In this document: positions 5,800 to 13,281 of the stretch, piece after piece | How the letters are laid out: each line of letters opens with the position of its first letter | Position numbering within the stretch: position 1 is the stretch's first letter | NCBI GenBank assembly: GCA_001803415.1 | Contig: MHDC01000028.1 | Location: forward strand, 1 to 37,549 | Origin: Microgenomates group bacterium RBG_16_45_19 | GTDB lineage: Bacteria > Patescibacteriota > Microgenomatia > UBA1400 > RBG-16-45-19 | DNA: 37,549 bases | Direction of reading: 5' to 3' | The notes under the pieces: generated by a model | Databases searched by the model: none | The model's input: only the letters and a program-made list of their open reading frames with translations | What the model was told of the DNA's origin: nothing | Translations under genes and position numbers: made by a program

Positions 5800-7110
5800 A
5801 TGGCGACCATGCCGGTACCACCTCATAGTGAAGCCGCCGAGTCGAGTGTCTTGGGCTCGATTCTGATCGATCGGGATGCGATCGTGGAGGTGGCTGAATT
5901 TTTACGACCGGATCATTTTTACCGAGAAGCGCACCGGCATATCTTTGCCGCCATGCTCAGTTTGTATGAGGAACGAGAACCAATTGACGTGGTGACGGTA
6001 GCCGAGCAATTGCGGAAGCAAAAACAATTGGCCGCGGTTGGGGATAAAGATTATCTGGCGACACTGGTAGAGAAAGTACCGACGGCGGCTCACACCGAGT
6101 CTTACGGTCGGCTGGTCAAAGATATGTACGTGAAGCGGCAGATGATCTCTTTGGCCGGGGAGATGTCTGGCTGGGCTTTTGACGAGGGGATCAGTGTCCC
6201 GGATCTGTTAGATAAAACTGAACAGCAGATTTTTGGTTTGTCCCAGCAACATTTGCGTCAAGTCTTTATTCCGATCCGTGATGCCTTGGCGGAAAGCTTT
6301 GATCGCTTGGATGAATTGCATAAAACGGCCGGTGGGATGAGGGGAGTACCAACCGGATTTTATGACTTAGATGACGCTTTGGCAGGGATGCAGCCGTCAA
6401 ATCTATTAATCCTGGCGGCCAGGCCGGGGATTGGTAAAACCGCCTTAGCCTTAAACATTGCCCAGCAAGTGGCGGTCGAAGCCAAACTACCGGTGGGAGT
6501 GTTTTCGCTGGAGATGAGTCAGGAAGAGTTGGTGGACCGTTTACTGGTAGCCCAAGCCGATATTGACGCCTGGAAGCTAAAGACCGGCCGCTTAGGTGAA
6601 GACGAGTTTACGCGTTTATCTGACGCTATGGGTATTTTGGCTGATGCACCATTGTATATTGATGATACTCCCGGTTTATCGGTGTTGGAGATGCGGACTA
6701 AGGCCAGGCGGTTAATGACCGAGAAAGGCTTAAAATTGATTATTGTTGATTACCTGCAGTTAATTCGGGGCCGGGGATTAGAGAATCGGGTGGTCGAAGT
6801 GGCCGAGTTTTCTCAAGGCCTGAAAAATCTGTCCAGAGAATTGAAAGTACCGGTTTTGGCGATCTCGCAGTTGTCCCGAGCGGTGGAACATCGAGGGACC
6901 AAGCAACCCCAATTAGCCGATTTAAGGGAATCCGGGGCAATCGAGCAGGATGCCGATGTGGTGATGTTCTTGTGGCGAGAAGATGAGGAAGACTTAGCCA
7001 ATATTAAGTTATCGATTGCCAAGCACCGTAACGGGCCATTAAAGACTATAGACTTGCGGTTCAGGGGTGATCGGATCCGCTTCTACGGGGTAGAACGGAA
7101 GCGGGGTTAG
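5800..7110 (+). CDS. dnaB: Replicative DNA helicase DnaB
   Basis: A 436-aa protein of normal DnaB length, without an intein. The N-terminal helical domain begins PPHSEAAESSVLGSIL. The RecA-type motor domain has Walker A RPGIGKT (about 208-214), Walker B LIIVDYLQLI, and the C-terminal ESGAIEQDADVV and KHRNGP motifs. It unwinds the fork as a hexamer, loaded on by a helicase loader or DnaA, and works with primase. It lies 8 nt behind the MBL-fold gene. Its stop overlaps by 4 nt the stop of a convergent small membrane gene. Confidence 0.97.
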   Translation: MATMPVPPHSEAAESSVLGSILIDRDAIVEVAEFLRPDHFYREAHRHIFAAMLSLYEEREPIDVVTVAEQLRKQKQLAAVGDKDYLATLVEKVPTAAHTESYGRLVKDMYVKRQMISLAGEMSGWAFDEGISVPDLLDKTEQQIFGLSQQHLRQVFIPIRDALAESFDRLDELHKTAGGMRGVPTGFYDLDDALAGMQPSNLLILAARPGIGKTALALNIAQQVAVEAKLPVGVFSLEMSQEELVDRLLVAQADIDAWKLKTGRLGEDEFTRLSDAMGILADAPLYIDDTPGLSVLEMRTKARRLMTEKGLKLIIVDYLQLIRGRGLENRVVEVAEFSQGLKNLSRELKVPVLAISQLSRAVEHRGTKQPQLADLRESGAIEQDADVVMFLWREDEEDLANIKLSIAKHRNGPLKTIDLRFRGDRIRFYGVERKRG

Positions 7111-7328
7111 AAGGTGGGGAGGAAGCCGAAGAGGAAGATACTGAGGAGACCGAGCGAGAAGACGACTAAAAGGAACCAGCCCATATCCGATTTAAGGTGG
7201 AGGTACTCTTTGCCGTTGTCGATCCCGGCGGCAATAATCAAGACCAAAACGATCCAGATTAAACCCCGGATCAAAATCGAACCAAAACTGTCGGCCCGGG
7301 TAAACAAGAAGAGGTTAGACAGGTCCAT
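7107..7328 (-). CDS. Small two-helix membrane protein, unknown function
   Basis: A 73-aa protein with two hydrophobic stretches (LIRGLIWIVLVLIIAAGI and GWFLLVVFSLGLLSIFLFGF) joined by a short polar loop. The family is not recognised. The ATG at 7328 is preferred over the one at 7337 because a perfect extended -10 ends 7 nt before it and covers the upstream ATG. The gene ends convergently with dnaB with a 4-nt overlap. The opposite strand is also open here, but that reading is very basic and lacks a promoter, so this strand is preferred. Confidence 0.6.
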   Translation of the reverse strand: MDLSNLFLFTRADSFGSILIRGLIWIVLVLIIAAGIDNGKEYLHLKSDMGWFLLVVFSLGLLSIFLFGFLPTF

Positions 7329-7335
7329 CGAGGTC

Positions 7336-7344
7336 ATTATATCA
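7336..7344 (-). promoter_or_regulatory. Extended -10 promoter of the small membrane gene
   Basis: On the minus strand the sequence is TGATATAAT, an extended -10 with a perfect TATAAT, 7 nt before the ATG at 7328. No convincing -35 is visible, which is tolerable for an extended -10. It lies just downstream of the tRNA 3' end. Confidence 0.6.
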
Positions 7345-7351
7345 AGCTAGG

Positions 7352-7437
7352 TGCCAAAGGTGGGAGTCGAACCCACACGGTCTGTTAAGGACCACTGGTT
7401 TTTGAGACCAGCGCGTCTACCATTCCGCCACTTTGGC
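7352..7437 (-). tRNA. tRNA-Leu(CAA)
   Basis: A class II tRNA of about 86 nt on the minus strand. The acceptor stem is GCCAAAG/CTTTGGC with discriminator A at 7352. The anticodon stem-loop CTGGT-CTCAAAA-ACCAG gives anticodon CAA, which reads UUG. There is a long variable arm (GGTC...GACC) and a T arm GTGGG-TTCGACT-CCCAC. The 3' CCA is not encoded, so it must be added enzymatically. Confidence 0.95.
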
Positions 7438-7503
7438 ATTACGGGTAGGGACCAGCCTGCTTATTTTATCAAGTTACCTGGCTTTCTGCCAAGGTTAAAC
7501 CAG

Positions 7504-7512
7504 TGGTATGAT
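7504..7512 (+). promoter_or_regulatory. Extended -10 promoter of lgt
   Basis: TGGTATGAT is an extended -10 whose last base is 11 nt before the ATG at 7524, leaving a leader of about 4 nt and no Shine-Dalgarno. No good -35 is seen. Confidence 0.5.
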
Positions 7513-7523
7513 GGTTTACGCTT

Positions 7524-8429
7524 ATGCTACCGATTATCCTGACGTTGGGTCCGATCAAAATCTATACCTATGCGGTGGCTTTGGCTTTAGCCTTGATTGG
7601 GTTTTTTTATGTGGTTTGGAAGCAGGGGCGGGAAGCCCATTTTGAGGAGACCGAGCTAATGGATGCCACCATGGTGGTGGGACTGGTAGCGGCGGTGGGA
7701 GCCAGAGTGGCTTATATTGGTTTGGTCAATTTTGCCTATTTTGGCTGGCGCTGGACCTGGTGGTTGTCGTTAATCAGTAAGCCGGGAGTCTGGTATTTGG
7801 GTTTTTTGGTCGCGGGGTTGGCGGCCTGCTGGTGGCAAGCTCGGCGAAGACGGTGGGATTTTTTAGCCCTGACTGATGTCTTGGTGGTGGCCTATGCCTT
7901 GTCTCAAGCGATAATGGCCGGTGGTCGCTGGTTTAACGGCAGCGGCTACGGGATTGTGTCGAACACCATTTTAGGGATGCGCTTTGCCGGGATGGTGGAT
8001 AAACATTTACCGGTCCAGCTCTTAGAACTGTTAGCTTATTTGGCCACCTTTATCTTGCTATGGTGGACTGAAGGTCAGTATCGGACATTTACCTGGTACA
8101 AGGGGACTAAGAGTGAAGCCCAAAGTGGGTTTGTGACGGCCGTTTATTTAATATTATTTGGTTTGGTGGAGTTAATGTTTACCCCGTTAAAGTTACCGAT
8201 GGCGGTATGGTGGGGGATTAGGATTGATGCTTTAGTGGCTGGAGTGATTGTGCTCCTCGGGATCTGGTTACTCTATCGGCGGTCAGCTTGGAGAGCCGCC
8301 AGGTTGTACCAAGGTTGGCAAACCCAGCGGCAAATCCAGGAACTCAAACCACCAACGGACGGTCAAGAAGCCGGGAAGATAAACCAGCCAACGACGACTC
8401 GGCGCTGGGGTAAAGATATTTTTGATTGA
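7524..8429 (+). CDS. lgt: Prolipoprotein diacylglyceryl transferase (divergent Lgt)
   Basis: A 301-aa polytopic membrane protein with about seven hydrophobic segments. Lgt-like blocks are GARVAYIGL (the RxxY region), GGRWFNGSGYG (matching the essential arginine and asparagine region of the Lgt signature, but shortened), and HLPVQLLELL (resembling HPTQLYE). Lgt moves diacylglycerol from phosphatidylglycerol to the lipobox cysteine of prolipoproteins. The histidine often found in the third helix region is not evident, and the C-terminus is a charged tail. LspA, the next enzyme of the same pathway, lies 400 nt downstream, which supports the call. Activity is probable but not certain. Confidence 0.78.
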   Translation: MLPIILTLGPIKIYTYAVALALALIGFFYVVWKQGREAHFEETELMDATMVVGLVAAVGARVAYIGLVNFAYFGWRWTWWLSLISKPGVWYLGFLVAGLAACWWQARRRRWDFLALTDVLVVAYALSQAIMAGGRWFNGSGYGIVSNTILGMRFAGMVDKHLPVQLLELLAYLATFILLWWTEGQYRTFTWYKGTKSEAQSGFVTAVYLILFGLVELMFTPLKLPMAVWWGIRIDALVAGVIVLLGIWLLYRRSAWRAARLYQGWQTQRQIQELKPPTDGQEAGKINQPTTTRRWGKDIFD

Positions 8430-8450
8430 TGAGTCGGGCTTTGAGGTTGG

Positions 8451-8478
8451 TTGAGTTTTAGGGTAGGAATGTTATGAT
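8451..8478 (+). promoter_or_regulatory. Promoter of the DksA/TraR-like gene
   Basis: TTGAGT (8451-8456), a 16-nt spacer and TATGAT (8473-8478). It is followed by a strong Shine-Dalgarno GGGGGAG (8479-8485) placed 5 nt before the ATG at 8491. Confidence 0.6.
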
Positions 8479-8490
8479 GGGGGAGACTAT

Positions 8491-8877
8491 ATGACCAAAG
8501 TAACCCAATTGCCGGCGCAAATGATGGCTTCAATAAAGGGGTTGTTAACCAAAAAAGAGAAGCAATTAGAGAAACGGAAGATAGCCTTGAAAGCCGAGGA
8601 TCCGTTTACTGATCCGGAGCGAATGAACGACAATGCCGCCATCGATGTGGAAGCGGCCGAACAGTTCGGCCATGAACGGATATCGGCCATGAATCGTGAA
8701 ATTGATAAAATGCTGATTAGAGTGCGGAAATCATTGACCCGGATTAGATTGGGGAAATACGGTGTTTGTGATGTCTGCGGCAAAATGATTGATACCAATC
8801 GTCTAAGCATTGACCCGACGGTACAAGACTGCGTCTCATGCGCCAAAAAGAGAGCCAAAACCACTGGATTGAAATAG
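8491..8877 (+). CDS. DksA/TraR-family C4 zinc finger protein
   Basis: A 128-aa protein. An N-terminal coiled-coil-like segment rich in Lys/Glu (LLTKKEKQLEKRKIALKAED) and a middle helix lead to a C-terminal four-cysteine zinc finger, CDVCGK ... CVSCAKK. DksA/TraR proteins reach into the RNA polymerase secondary channel and modify transcription initiation. This one is close in length to the YteA/YocK-like group. A strong Shine-Dalgarno fixes the start. Its end overlaps the predicted lspA start by 40 nt. An effect on the stringent response is family knowledge, not visible here. Confidence 0.88.
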   Translation: MTKVTQLPAQMMASIKGLLTKKEKQLEKRKIALKAEDPFTDPERMNDNAAIDVEAAEQFGHERISAMNREIDKMLIRVRKSLTRIRLGKYGVCDVCGKMIDTNRLSIDPTVQDCVSCAKKRAKTTGLK

Positions 8878-9266
8878 GAGTGGGTTTAAGCCTCCTCTTG
8901 GGACTGGATCTAATTATCAAGCAATGGTTGATGGAGCAATCCTTAGTGAGTTGGAATCGGGGTGGATTTTTAGGTTGGGTACCGTCGTGGTGGTGGTTGC
9001 CGCTGGGAATGGTAGTCATTGCGGGCGTCGGGTTGAAACTGAAGCAAACTCAAAATCGGTGGCTTAAGTGGAGTTGGTTATTAATTTTGGCAGGGGGGAT
9101 CGGGAATTTAAGTGATCGACTCCGGTTTGGAGCAGTCAGGGATTATATTCCTTATCCAGGAGGGATTCAGGGGAATTTGGCGGATATATATTTGACCGTG
9201 GGGGTAAGCTTGATGTTAGTTTGGCTATGGAGGCAGCGGTATGAAACCAATCGAACCAATCTTTGA
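8838..9266 (+). CDS. lspA: Lipoprotein signal peptidase LspA
   Basis: A 142-aa protein with four hydrophobic segments. The signature GGIGNLSDRLRFGAVRDYI contains the first catalytic aspartate (SDR) and NLADIYL the second. The helix-1 motif DLIIKQW matches the D-xx-xK pattern. It cleaves signal peptides of diacylglyceryl-modified prolipoproteins within the membrane, after Lgt. The start is uncertain: the ATG at 8838 lies 40 nt inside the upstream gene. An alternative is GTG near 8881, preceded by an AGGAG-like sequence, but that would cut close to the first helix. The 3' end overlaps the next gene by 26 nt. Confidence 0.9.
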   Translation: MRQKESQNHWIEIGVGLSLLLGLDLIIKQWLMEQSLVSWNRGGFLGWVPSWWWLPLGMVVIAGVGLKLKQTQNRWLKWSWLLILAGGIGNLSDRLRFGAVRDYIPYPGGIQGNLADIYLTVGVSLMLVWLWRQRYETNRTNL

Positions 9267-9960
9267 AGACCGGTGGTTGTGGGTGATCAATAAGCCGGCC
9301 GGGGTAGTGGTTAACCGAGCCCAGTCGGTGAAACAGGCCACGATTCAGGATTGGGCAGAGAACAGCCACAAGTTACAGGTAACCAGCGACAAGATTTTTT
9401 TGCAGCGGGGGGGAGTGGCTCATCGTTTGGATAAAGACACCAGCGGTTGTTTATTGATTGCCAAAGATCCAGAGACTTTGGATCGACTACTCAAACTATT
9501 TAAGTTAAGGCAAATAAAGAAAGATTACCTGGCTTTAGTCCACGGTCAGGTAAAACCAGCCAAAGGTTGGTGGTCGTGGCCGATAAACCGGGGCCGCGGT
9601 AAAAAACGGCGAGAATTTAGGGTGACACCTCAGGGGAAGTCAGCTTTCAGCCGATATCAGGTTCAGGAGAGGTATCGATATCAGGGAGAGAGTTATTCGC
9701 TCTTAAGCGTGGATTTGGAAACGGGTCGAACCCATCAGATAAGGGTCCATGCGGCGTTTGCGAAACATCCAGTGGTGGCCGATGAGATATACGGGATAGC
9801 GGCAGTATCTCAAGCAGATCGAGTTTGGTGTGGCCGGCATTGGTTACACGCGGCCAGGATCAGCTTGACTCATCCGATAACGGGGGCAGCTTTGACCGTT
9901 AAAGCGGCCTTACCCCAGGACTTAGAGGCAGCCTTAAAGCGATTGCAGAGGCAAGCATGA
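9241..9960 (+). CDS. RluA-family pseudouridine synthase
   Basis: A 239-aa protein without an S4 domain. The catalytic motif HRLDKDTSGCLLIAK (aspartate in RLD) defines the RluA family. KKDYLALVHG and ETGRTHQIRVH are the other family blocks. It converts uridines in rRNA or tRNA to pseudouridine. The sequence alone does not tell which site, so no specific symbol is given. GGAGG 8 nt before the ATG supports the start, even though the gene begins within lspA. It ends in an ATGA overlap with tgt. Confidence 0.93.
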   Translation: MKPIEPIFEDRWLWVINKPAGVVVNRAQSVKQATIQDWAENSHKLQVTSDKIFLQRGGVAHRLDKDTSGCLLIAKDPETLDRLLKLFKLRQIKKDYLALVHGQVKPAKGWWSWPINRGRGKKRREFRVTPQGKSAFSRYQVQERYRYQGESYSLLSVDLETGRTHQIRVHAAFAKHPVVADEIYGIAAVSQADRVWCGRHWLHAARISLTHPITGAALTVKAALPQDLEAALKRLQRQA

Positions 9961-11126
9961 GAGCCAAGGCATGGCGGGGTTTGGGTCAGCAAGGTTTAGC
10001 TCGGGCCGGGGAGTTGATTACCAGTCATGGAGTGGTGCCGACGCCGGTATTTATGCCGGTAGGCACTCAAGCGACGGTAAAAGCCTTGGCGCCGGCTGAT
10101 TTAGAACGAGCAGGAGCCAGCTTGATTTTGGCCAATACCTATCATTTGCACTTACGACCGGGTGAGCAGGTAATCAGTCAATTTAAAGGCTTACATCGGT
10201 TCATGAATTGGCCTGGGGCAATCTTGACCGATTCCGGTGGTTATCAAGTTTCCAGTTTGGGTTGGTTTAAAAAGGCTGGTACGGATCGATTGGTAAAAAT
10301 TACTGATGAGGGAGCGGATTTTGTTTCACATCTGGATGGATCGAAGCATTTTTTAAGCCCAGAGAAAGCCATCCAAATCCAGCTTCAATTGGGGGCGGAT
10401 ATTATCATGGCTTTTGACGAAGCCACCCCCAATAAAGGTAAAGACTACGCCCGAGCCGCGCTGCGGCGTACCAATCGCTGGTTGACTCAATCGGTGCAGA
10501 CTTGGCGGGCCAGCCAACCAGGGCAGGGGAAACGACCACATTTGTTTGGAATTATCCAGGGTGGGAATTACCCGGAATTACGGCGGGAAGCAGCGAAGTG
10601 GGTAATACAAAGCGGGGTGGCCGGAGTGGCGCTGGGAGGAGCGACGATCGGTCAATCGGTGACGCAAACCCAAACTAATGCCGCCTGGGTAATGGAGATC
10701 ATCCGCCAGACGACTCTGCCGCTTTATTTGATGGGAGTAGGAGTAGCCCCGTCCCACTTAATTGGGGCGGTTCAGGCCGGAGCCGATATGGTTGATTGTG
10801 TCGCCCCCACCAAATTGGCTCGCTGTGGTTTGTTGTATGTCGGCCAGCTGGTGATTCCCGCCGGTCAAGTCAAACGAGCCCGATTTGAGTCAGAATACCG
10901 GCAAGAAAGATTAGATATTAGCAAAAAAGGCTTTGAGACAGACCAGCGACCGGTGGAAGCTAAGTGTGATTGTGACACCTGTCAGCAGGGTTTTTCGCGG
11001 GCTTACCTGCATCATTTGTTTAAAGCCCGGGAACTATTGTATTATCGATTGGCCTCGATTCATAATGTCCGGATGATGATCCGGACAGCCGAGTTACTCA
11101 GGCAGGCAATTTTATGCGAAGACTAA
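9957..11126 (+). CDS. tgt: tRNA-guanine transglycosylase Tgt
   Basis: A 389-aa protein of full length. It has the substrate-pocket motif LTDSGGYQV with the conserved aspartate, MAFDEATP, GGNYPELRRE, the catalytic-aspartate block ADMVDCVAPTK, and a zinc site CDCDTC ... HH near the C-terminus. Tgt swaps the wobble guanine of tRNA-Asp, -Asn, -His and -Tyr for a 7-deazaguanine. Compared with well-known bacterial Tgt, the FDEC block reads FDEA and the GGLAVGE block reads GGATIGQ, so base preference may differ. No queuosine synthesis gene is in the window, which suggests salvage. It overlaps its neighbours on both sides by 4 and 13 nt. Confidence 0.95.
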   Translation: MRAKAWRGLGQQGLARAGELITSHGVVPTPVFMPVGTQATVKALAPADLERAGASLILANTYHLHLRPGEQVISQFKGLHRFMNWPGAILTDSGGYQVSSLGWFKKAGTDRLVKITDEGADFVSHLDGSKHFLSPEKAIQIQLQLGADIIMAFDEATPNKGKDYARAALRRTNRWLTQSVQTWRASQPGQGKRPHLFGIIQGGNYPELRREAAKWVIQSGVAGVALGGATIGQSVTQTQTNAAWVMEIIRQTTLPLYLMGVGVAPSHLIGAVQAGADMVDCVAPTKLARCGLLYVGQLVIPAGQVKRARFESEYRQERLDISKKGFETDQRPVEAKCDCDTCQQGFSRAYLHHLFKARELLYYRLASIHNVRMMIRTAELLRQAILCED

Positions 11127-12031
11127 GTTTAAAAAGCTGGGGTTTGATGAGCCTAGGGTGTTTGGGAGTAATTGGCATCGGGATTAACTATCGGTATCAG
11201 ACTGTGAAAAACTTTGAGGGGAAGGAACCGTTTCGGTTGGCAGTAGTCGAGACCGGGGAGACTCCGGGACGAGTGGCGTTGGTGTCATACTACCCACAGG
11301 AAAAGCAAGTGGAAATCCTCGATGTGGGAGGGGAGCGCTGGGTGGAGACGGCGAAAGATTACGGTCGCTATCGCTGGGGAGTGCTGGACCAGTTGGATGC
11401 CAGCGAAAAGCTTGATGGCGGTTTAGTCACCGCCACGTTAATGAAAAATTATGGCTTATTGGTCAGGGATCGAGTCAGATTAACCGGAAAAGTTCAAACC
11501 AGATCGTCAGCTTGGGTGAGGCGAGTTTTTTGGCAGTACAGCTGGCAAGGGAAGGGCTGGATAGCCAAACTGGATGCCTGGCGGATACTGCTTAAAGTTT
11601 TGGATTTAAGAGAGCCGGAGGTAATGACCGTGGACTTGGATAAGCTGCCGGTGTGGCAGACGGCTGACGCACTCGAACCGATTTGGGTGTTTGATCCGAG
11701 TAAATTTGATCGAGAAGTCAGTTTGCGACGGTTCAGGTTACCGCAAGAAGTGACGGTCATGGTGGAAAACGGCAGCGGTCGGGACGGCTTAGGCGAGGCG
11801 GTGACCCGGATTCTGGATCGGGAAGGCTTTTTGGTCATCAGGACCGGAACCCTGATGGAGACAGAGGTGGTGGCGGTTAATACTCAAGTCAGATTGGTTA
11901 AAGACCAGGAAACGGACTTAAGCCAAAAATTGTTAGCCCAAATCGTCGGGGGAGAAATGATCCAGCTAACCGAGGAGGGGAGTCTAGCTCAAGTGGAGAT
12001 AAGGTTAGGACCGGATTTTACCCAGTTTTAA
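11114..12031 (+). CDS. Membrane-anchored protein with LytR_C domain
   Basis: A 305-aa protein with one N-terminal membrane segment (LMSLGCLGVIGIGINY) and an extracytoplasmic region. The C-terminal ~90 residues match the LytR/CpsA/Psr C-terminal domain (VMVENGSGRDGLGEAVTRIL ... FLVIRTG). The middle part (LAVVETGETPGRVALVSYYP ...) vaguely resembles an eroded LCP domain, but the arginines and aspartates needed for phosphotransfer are not recognisable. A role at the cell wall is likely and a catalytic one is doubtful. It starts inside tgt (13-nt overlap) and ends in a 4-nt overlap with the convergent TPR gene. Confidence 0.75.
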   Translation: MRRLSLKSWGLMSLGCLGVIGIGINYRYQTVKNFEGKEPFRLAVVETGETPGRVALVSYYPQEKQVEILDVGGERWVETAKDYGRYRWGVLDQLDASEKLDGGLVTATLMKNYGLLVRDRVRLTGKVQTRSSAWVRRVFWQYSWQGKGWIAKLDAWRILLKVLDLREPEVMTVDLDKLPVWQTADALEPIWVFDPSKFDREVSLRRFRLPQEVTVMVENGSGRDGLGEAVTRILDREGFLVIRTGTLMETEVVAVNTQVRLVKDQETDLSQKLLAQIVGGEMIQLTEEGSLAQVEIRLGPDFTQF

Positions 12032-12630
12032 AGCCAGTAGGCAGTTTCGGGGTTAGTGGGAGAGGGAAGCTGACGGACGAAAATGACCACCGCGCTCGGA
12101 GTGGCCGATTTGATAACCGCCTCAAACTGAGTACCCTGAACGATATAAGGCTTGAGTTCAAAAGCGATATCGTCGGTTAGAGCGCCAATGTGTTCTTTAG
12201 CGTCAGTGAACAGGCAAAAAGTGTGTTTCTTAGCCACTAAATGGACCACTTGGCCTGGTAGGAGATTGGCGACAATCTGAGGATCACCTAGTCGGGTCAA
12301 ACAATAAGTTTTGGTTTTACCCGGTTCTTTGATAAATTCGGTGGATATTTTACGCTGACTGGGTGGTTTATTGGTGGCTGGTGGATTTTTGATGAGTATA
12401 TCAATGTTTTTTTTGGCAATCACGTTGTATTTATCCAGGGATAAGACTGTTTTATAAGTGTCAATAGCAGCCTCGATCTGGCCCATTTCTTTGTAGGCTT
12501 TAGCGAGGCGGTTCAAGGTGGGGATATCGGTCGGGTGGAACTGAAGACAATCTTGGTTCAAAGCAATGGCCACTGCCCAATTCTGATTTAGGGCAGCGGC
12601 AATTGCCTGATCTTGGAGGTGATTTCCCAT
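12028..12630 (-). CDS. TPR-repeat protein, unknown C-terminal domain
   Basis: A 200-aa protein. Residues ~5-75 form two or more TPR-like helical hairpins (NWAVAIALNQDCLQFHPTD, then LAKAYKEMGQIEAAIDTYK). After a basic/proline linker, a beta-rich C-terminal domain (GQVVHLVAKKHTFCLFTD ... FVRQLP) is not recognised. TPRs mediate protein contacts. The ATG at 12630 is preferred to a TTG five codons upstream. It has its own promoter at 12660-12688. It converges on the LytR_C gene. Confidence 0.75.
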   Translation of the reverse strand: MGNHLQDQAIAAALNQNWAVAIALNQDCLQFHPTDIPTLNRLAKAYKEMGQIEAAIDTYKTVLSLDKYNVIAKKNIDILIKNPPATNKPPSQRKISTEFIKEPGKTKTYCLTRLGDPQIVANLLPGQVVHLVAKKHTFCLFTDAKEHIGALTDDIAFELKPYIVQGTQFEAVIKSATPSAVVIFVRQLPSPTNPETAYWL

Positions 12631-12659
12631 GGTTTTATCAATCAAAACGGCTGGGAATC

Positions 12660-12688
12660 AGAATACTGAGAAATCGAGTGACTGTCAA
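12660..12688 (-). promoter_or_regulatory. Promoter of the TPR gene
   Basis: On the minus strand, TTGACA (12683-12688), a 17-nt spacer and TATTCT (12660-12665). The leader would be about 22 nt, without a clear Shine-Dalgarno. Confidence 0.55.
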
Positions 12689-12721
12689 CGATGGATTTAA
12701 GCGTGAAACCACTGGCTATAT

Positions 12722-12730
12722 TGCTATAAT
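12722..12730 (+). promoter_or_regulatory. Extended -10 promoter of yebC
   Basis: TGCTATAAT, an extended -10 with perfect TATAAT. Transcription would begin near 12737, a few nt before the GTG codons of the next gene. Confidence 0.65.
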
Positions 12731-12741
12731 AGGGAAGAAGG

Positions 12742-13281
12742 GTGGTGAGGCCTATATCGGGACATTCGAAGTGGAGTACGATCAAGCACAAGAAAGCGGC
12801 TCAAGATGTGAAAAAAGGCAGGACTTTTTCCCTGATTAGTCGACAGATTAGAGTGGCGGTAAAAGAGGGTAAAAGCGGTGATCCTAATCAAAATTCAACG
12901 TTAAGATTGGCTTTAGAAAAGGCTAGACAAGCGAATATGCCCAAAGAAAAAGTGGAGCGGGCGATTGAGAGCGGTTTAGGCAAAACCGCGGCCGGAGGGG
13001 TGATTGAAGAAGTCATGTATGAAGCTTACGGTCCAGGGGGGGTCGGCTTGAGGATATTAGTCGTTACCGATAATCGGAATCGGGCCGGAGCCGAGGTCAG
13101 AAGGGTCATCGAACGAACCGGTGGATCGTTAGCCAGCCCGGGCGCCACCGGCTATTTATTCGAGAGTGGTTCAGCCGGGCAAGTGACGGTTGATGAGACG
13201 GAAAAAGCCAAGGTTGAAGCCTTAATAGAGGCATTAGAGGCATTAGATGAGGTAGAACTGGTGGTTAGCAATCTAACATGA
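12742..13281 (+). CDS. yebC: YebC/PmpR-family protein
   Basis: A 179-aa protein starting with the near-invariant family N-terminus SGHSKW-x-x-IKHKK, followed by the NMPKEKVERAI and YEAYGPGGVG blocks. Family members are usually ~240 aa; this one ends early, so the last domain is shortened. YebC proteins were long described as transcription regulators and more recently as translation factors that help ribosomes at proline stretches. The start is odd: the codon before SGHSKW, where Met is expected, is ATA (12754). The nearest standard starts are GTG at 12742 or 12745, giving four or five extra residues. It ends in an ATGA overlap with the next gene. Confidence 0.9.
   Translation: MVRPISGHSKWSTIKHKKAAQDVKKGRTFSLISRQIRVAVKEGKSGDPNQNSTLRLALEKARQANMPKEKVERAIESGLGKTAAGGVIEEVMYEAYGPGGVGLRILVVTDNRNRAGAEVRRVIERTGGSLASPGATGYLFESGSAGQVTVDETEKAKVEALIEALEALDEVELVVSNLT

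Noticed and set aside
7114-7350. Plus-strand open frame opposite the small membrane gene
   Set aside because: Lys/Arg-rich with no domain, and no promoter or Shine-Dalgarno; the minus strand has an extended -10 and two clear helices.
9957-13281. Alternative genetic code with TGA read as glycine
   Set aside because: TGA ends several genes in ATGA overlaps (9960, 13281) where reading through would disrupt normal-length proteins.
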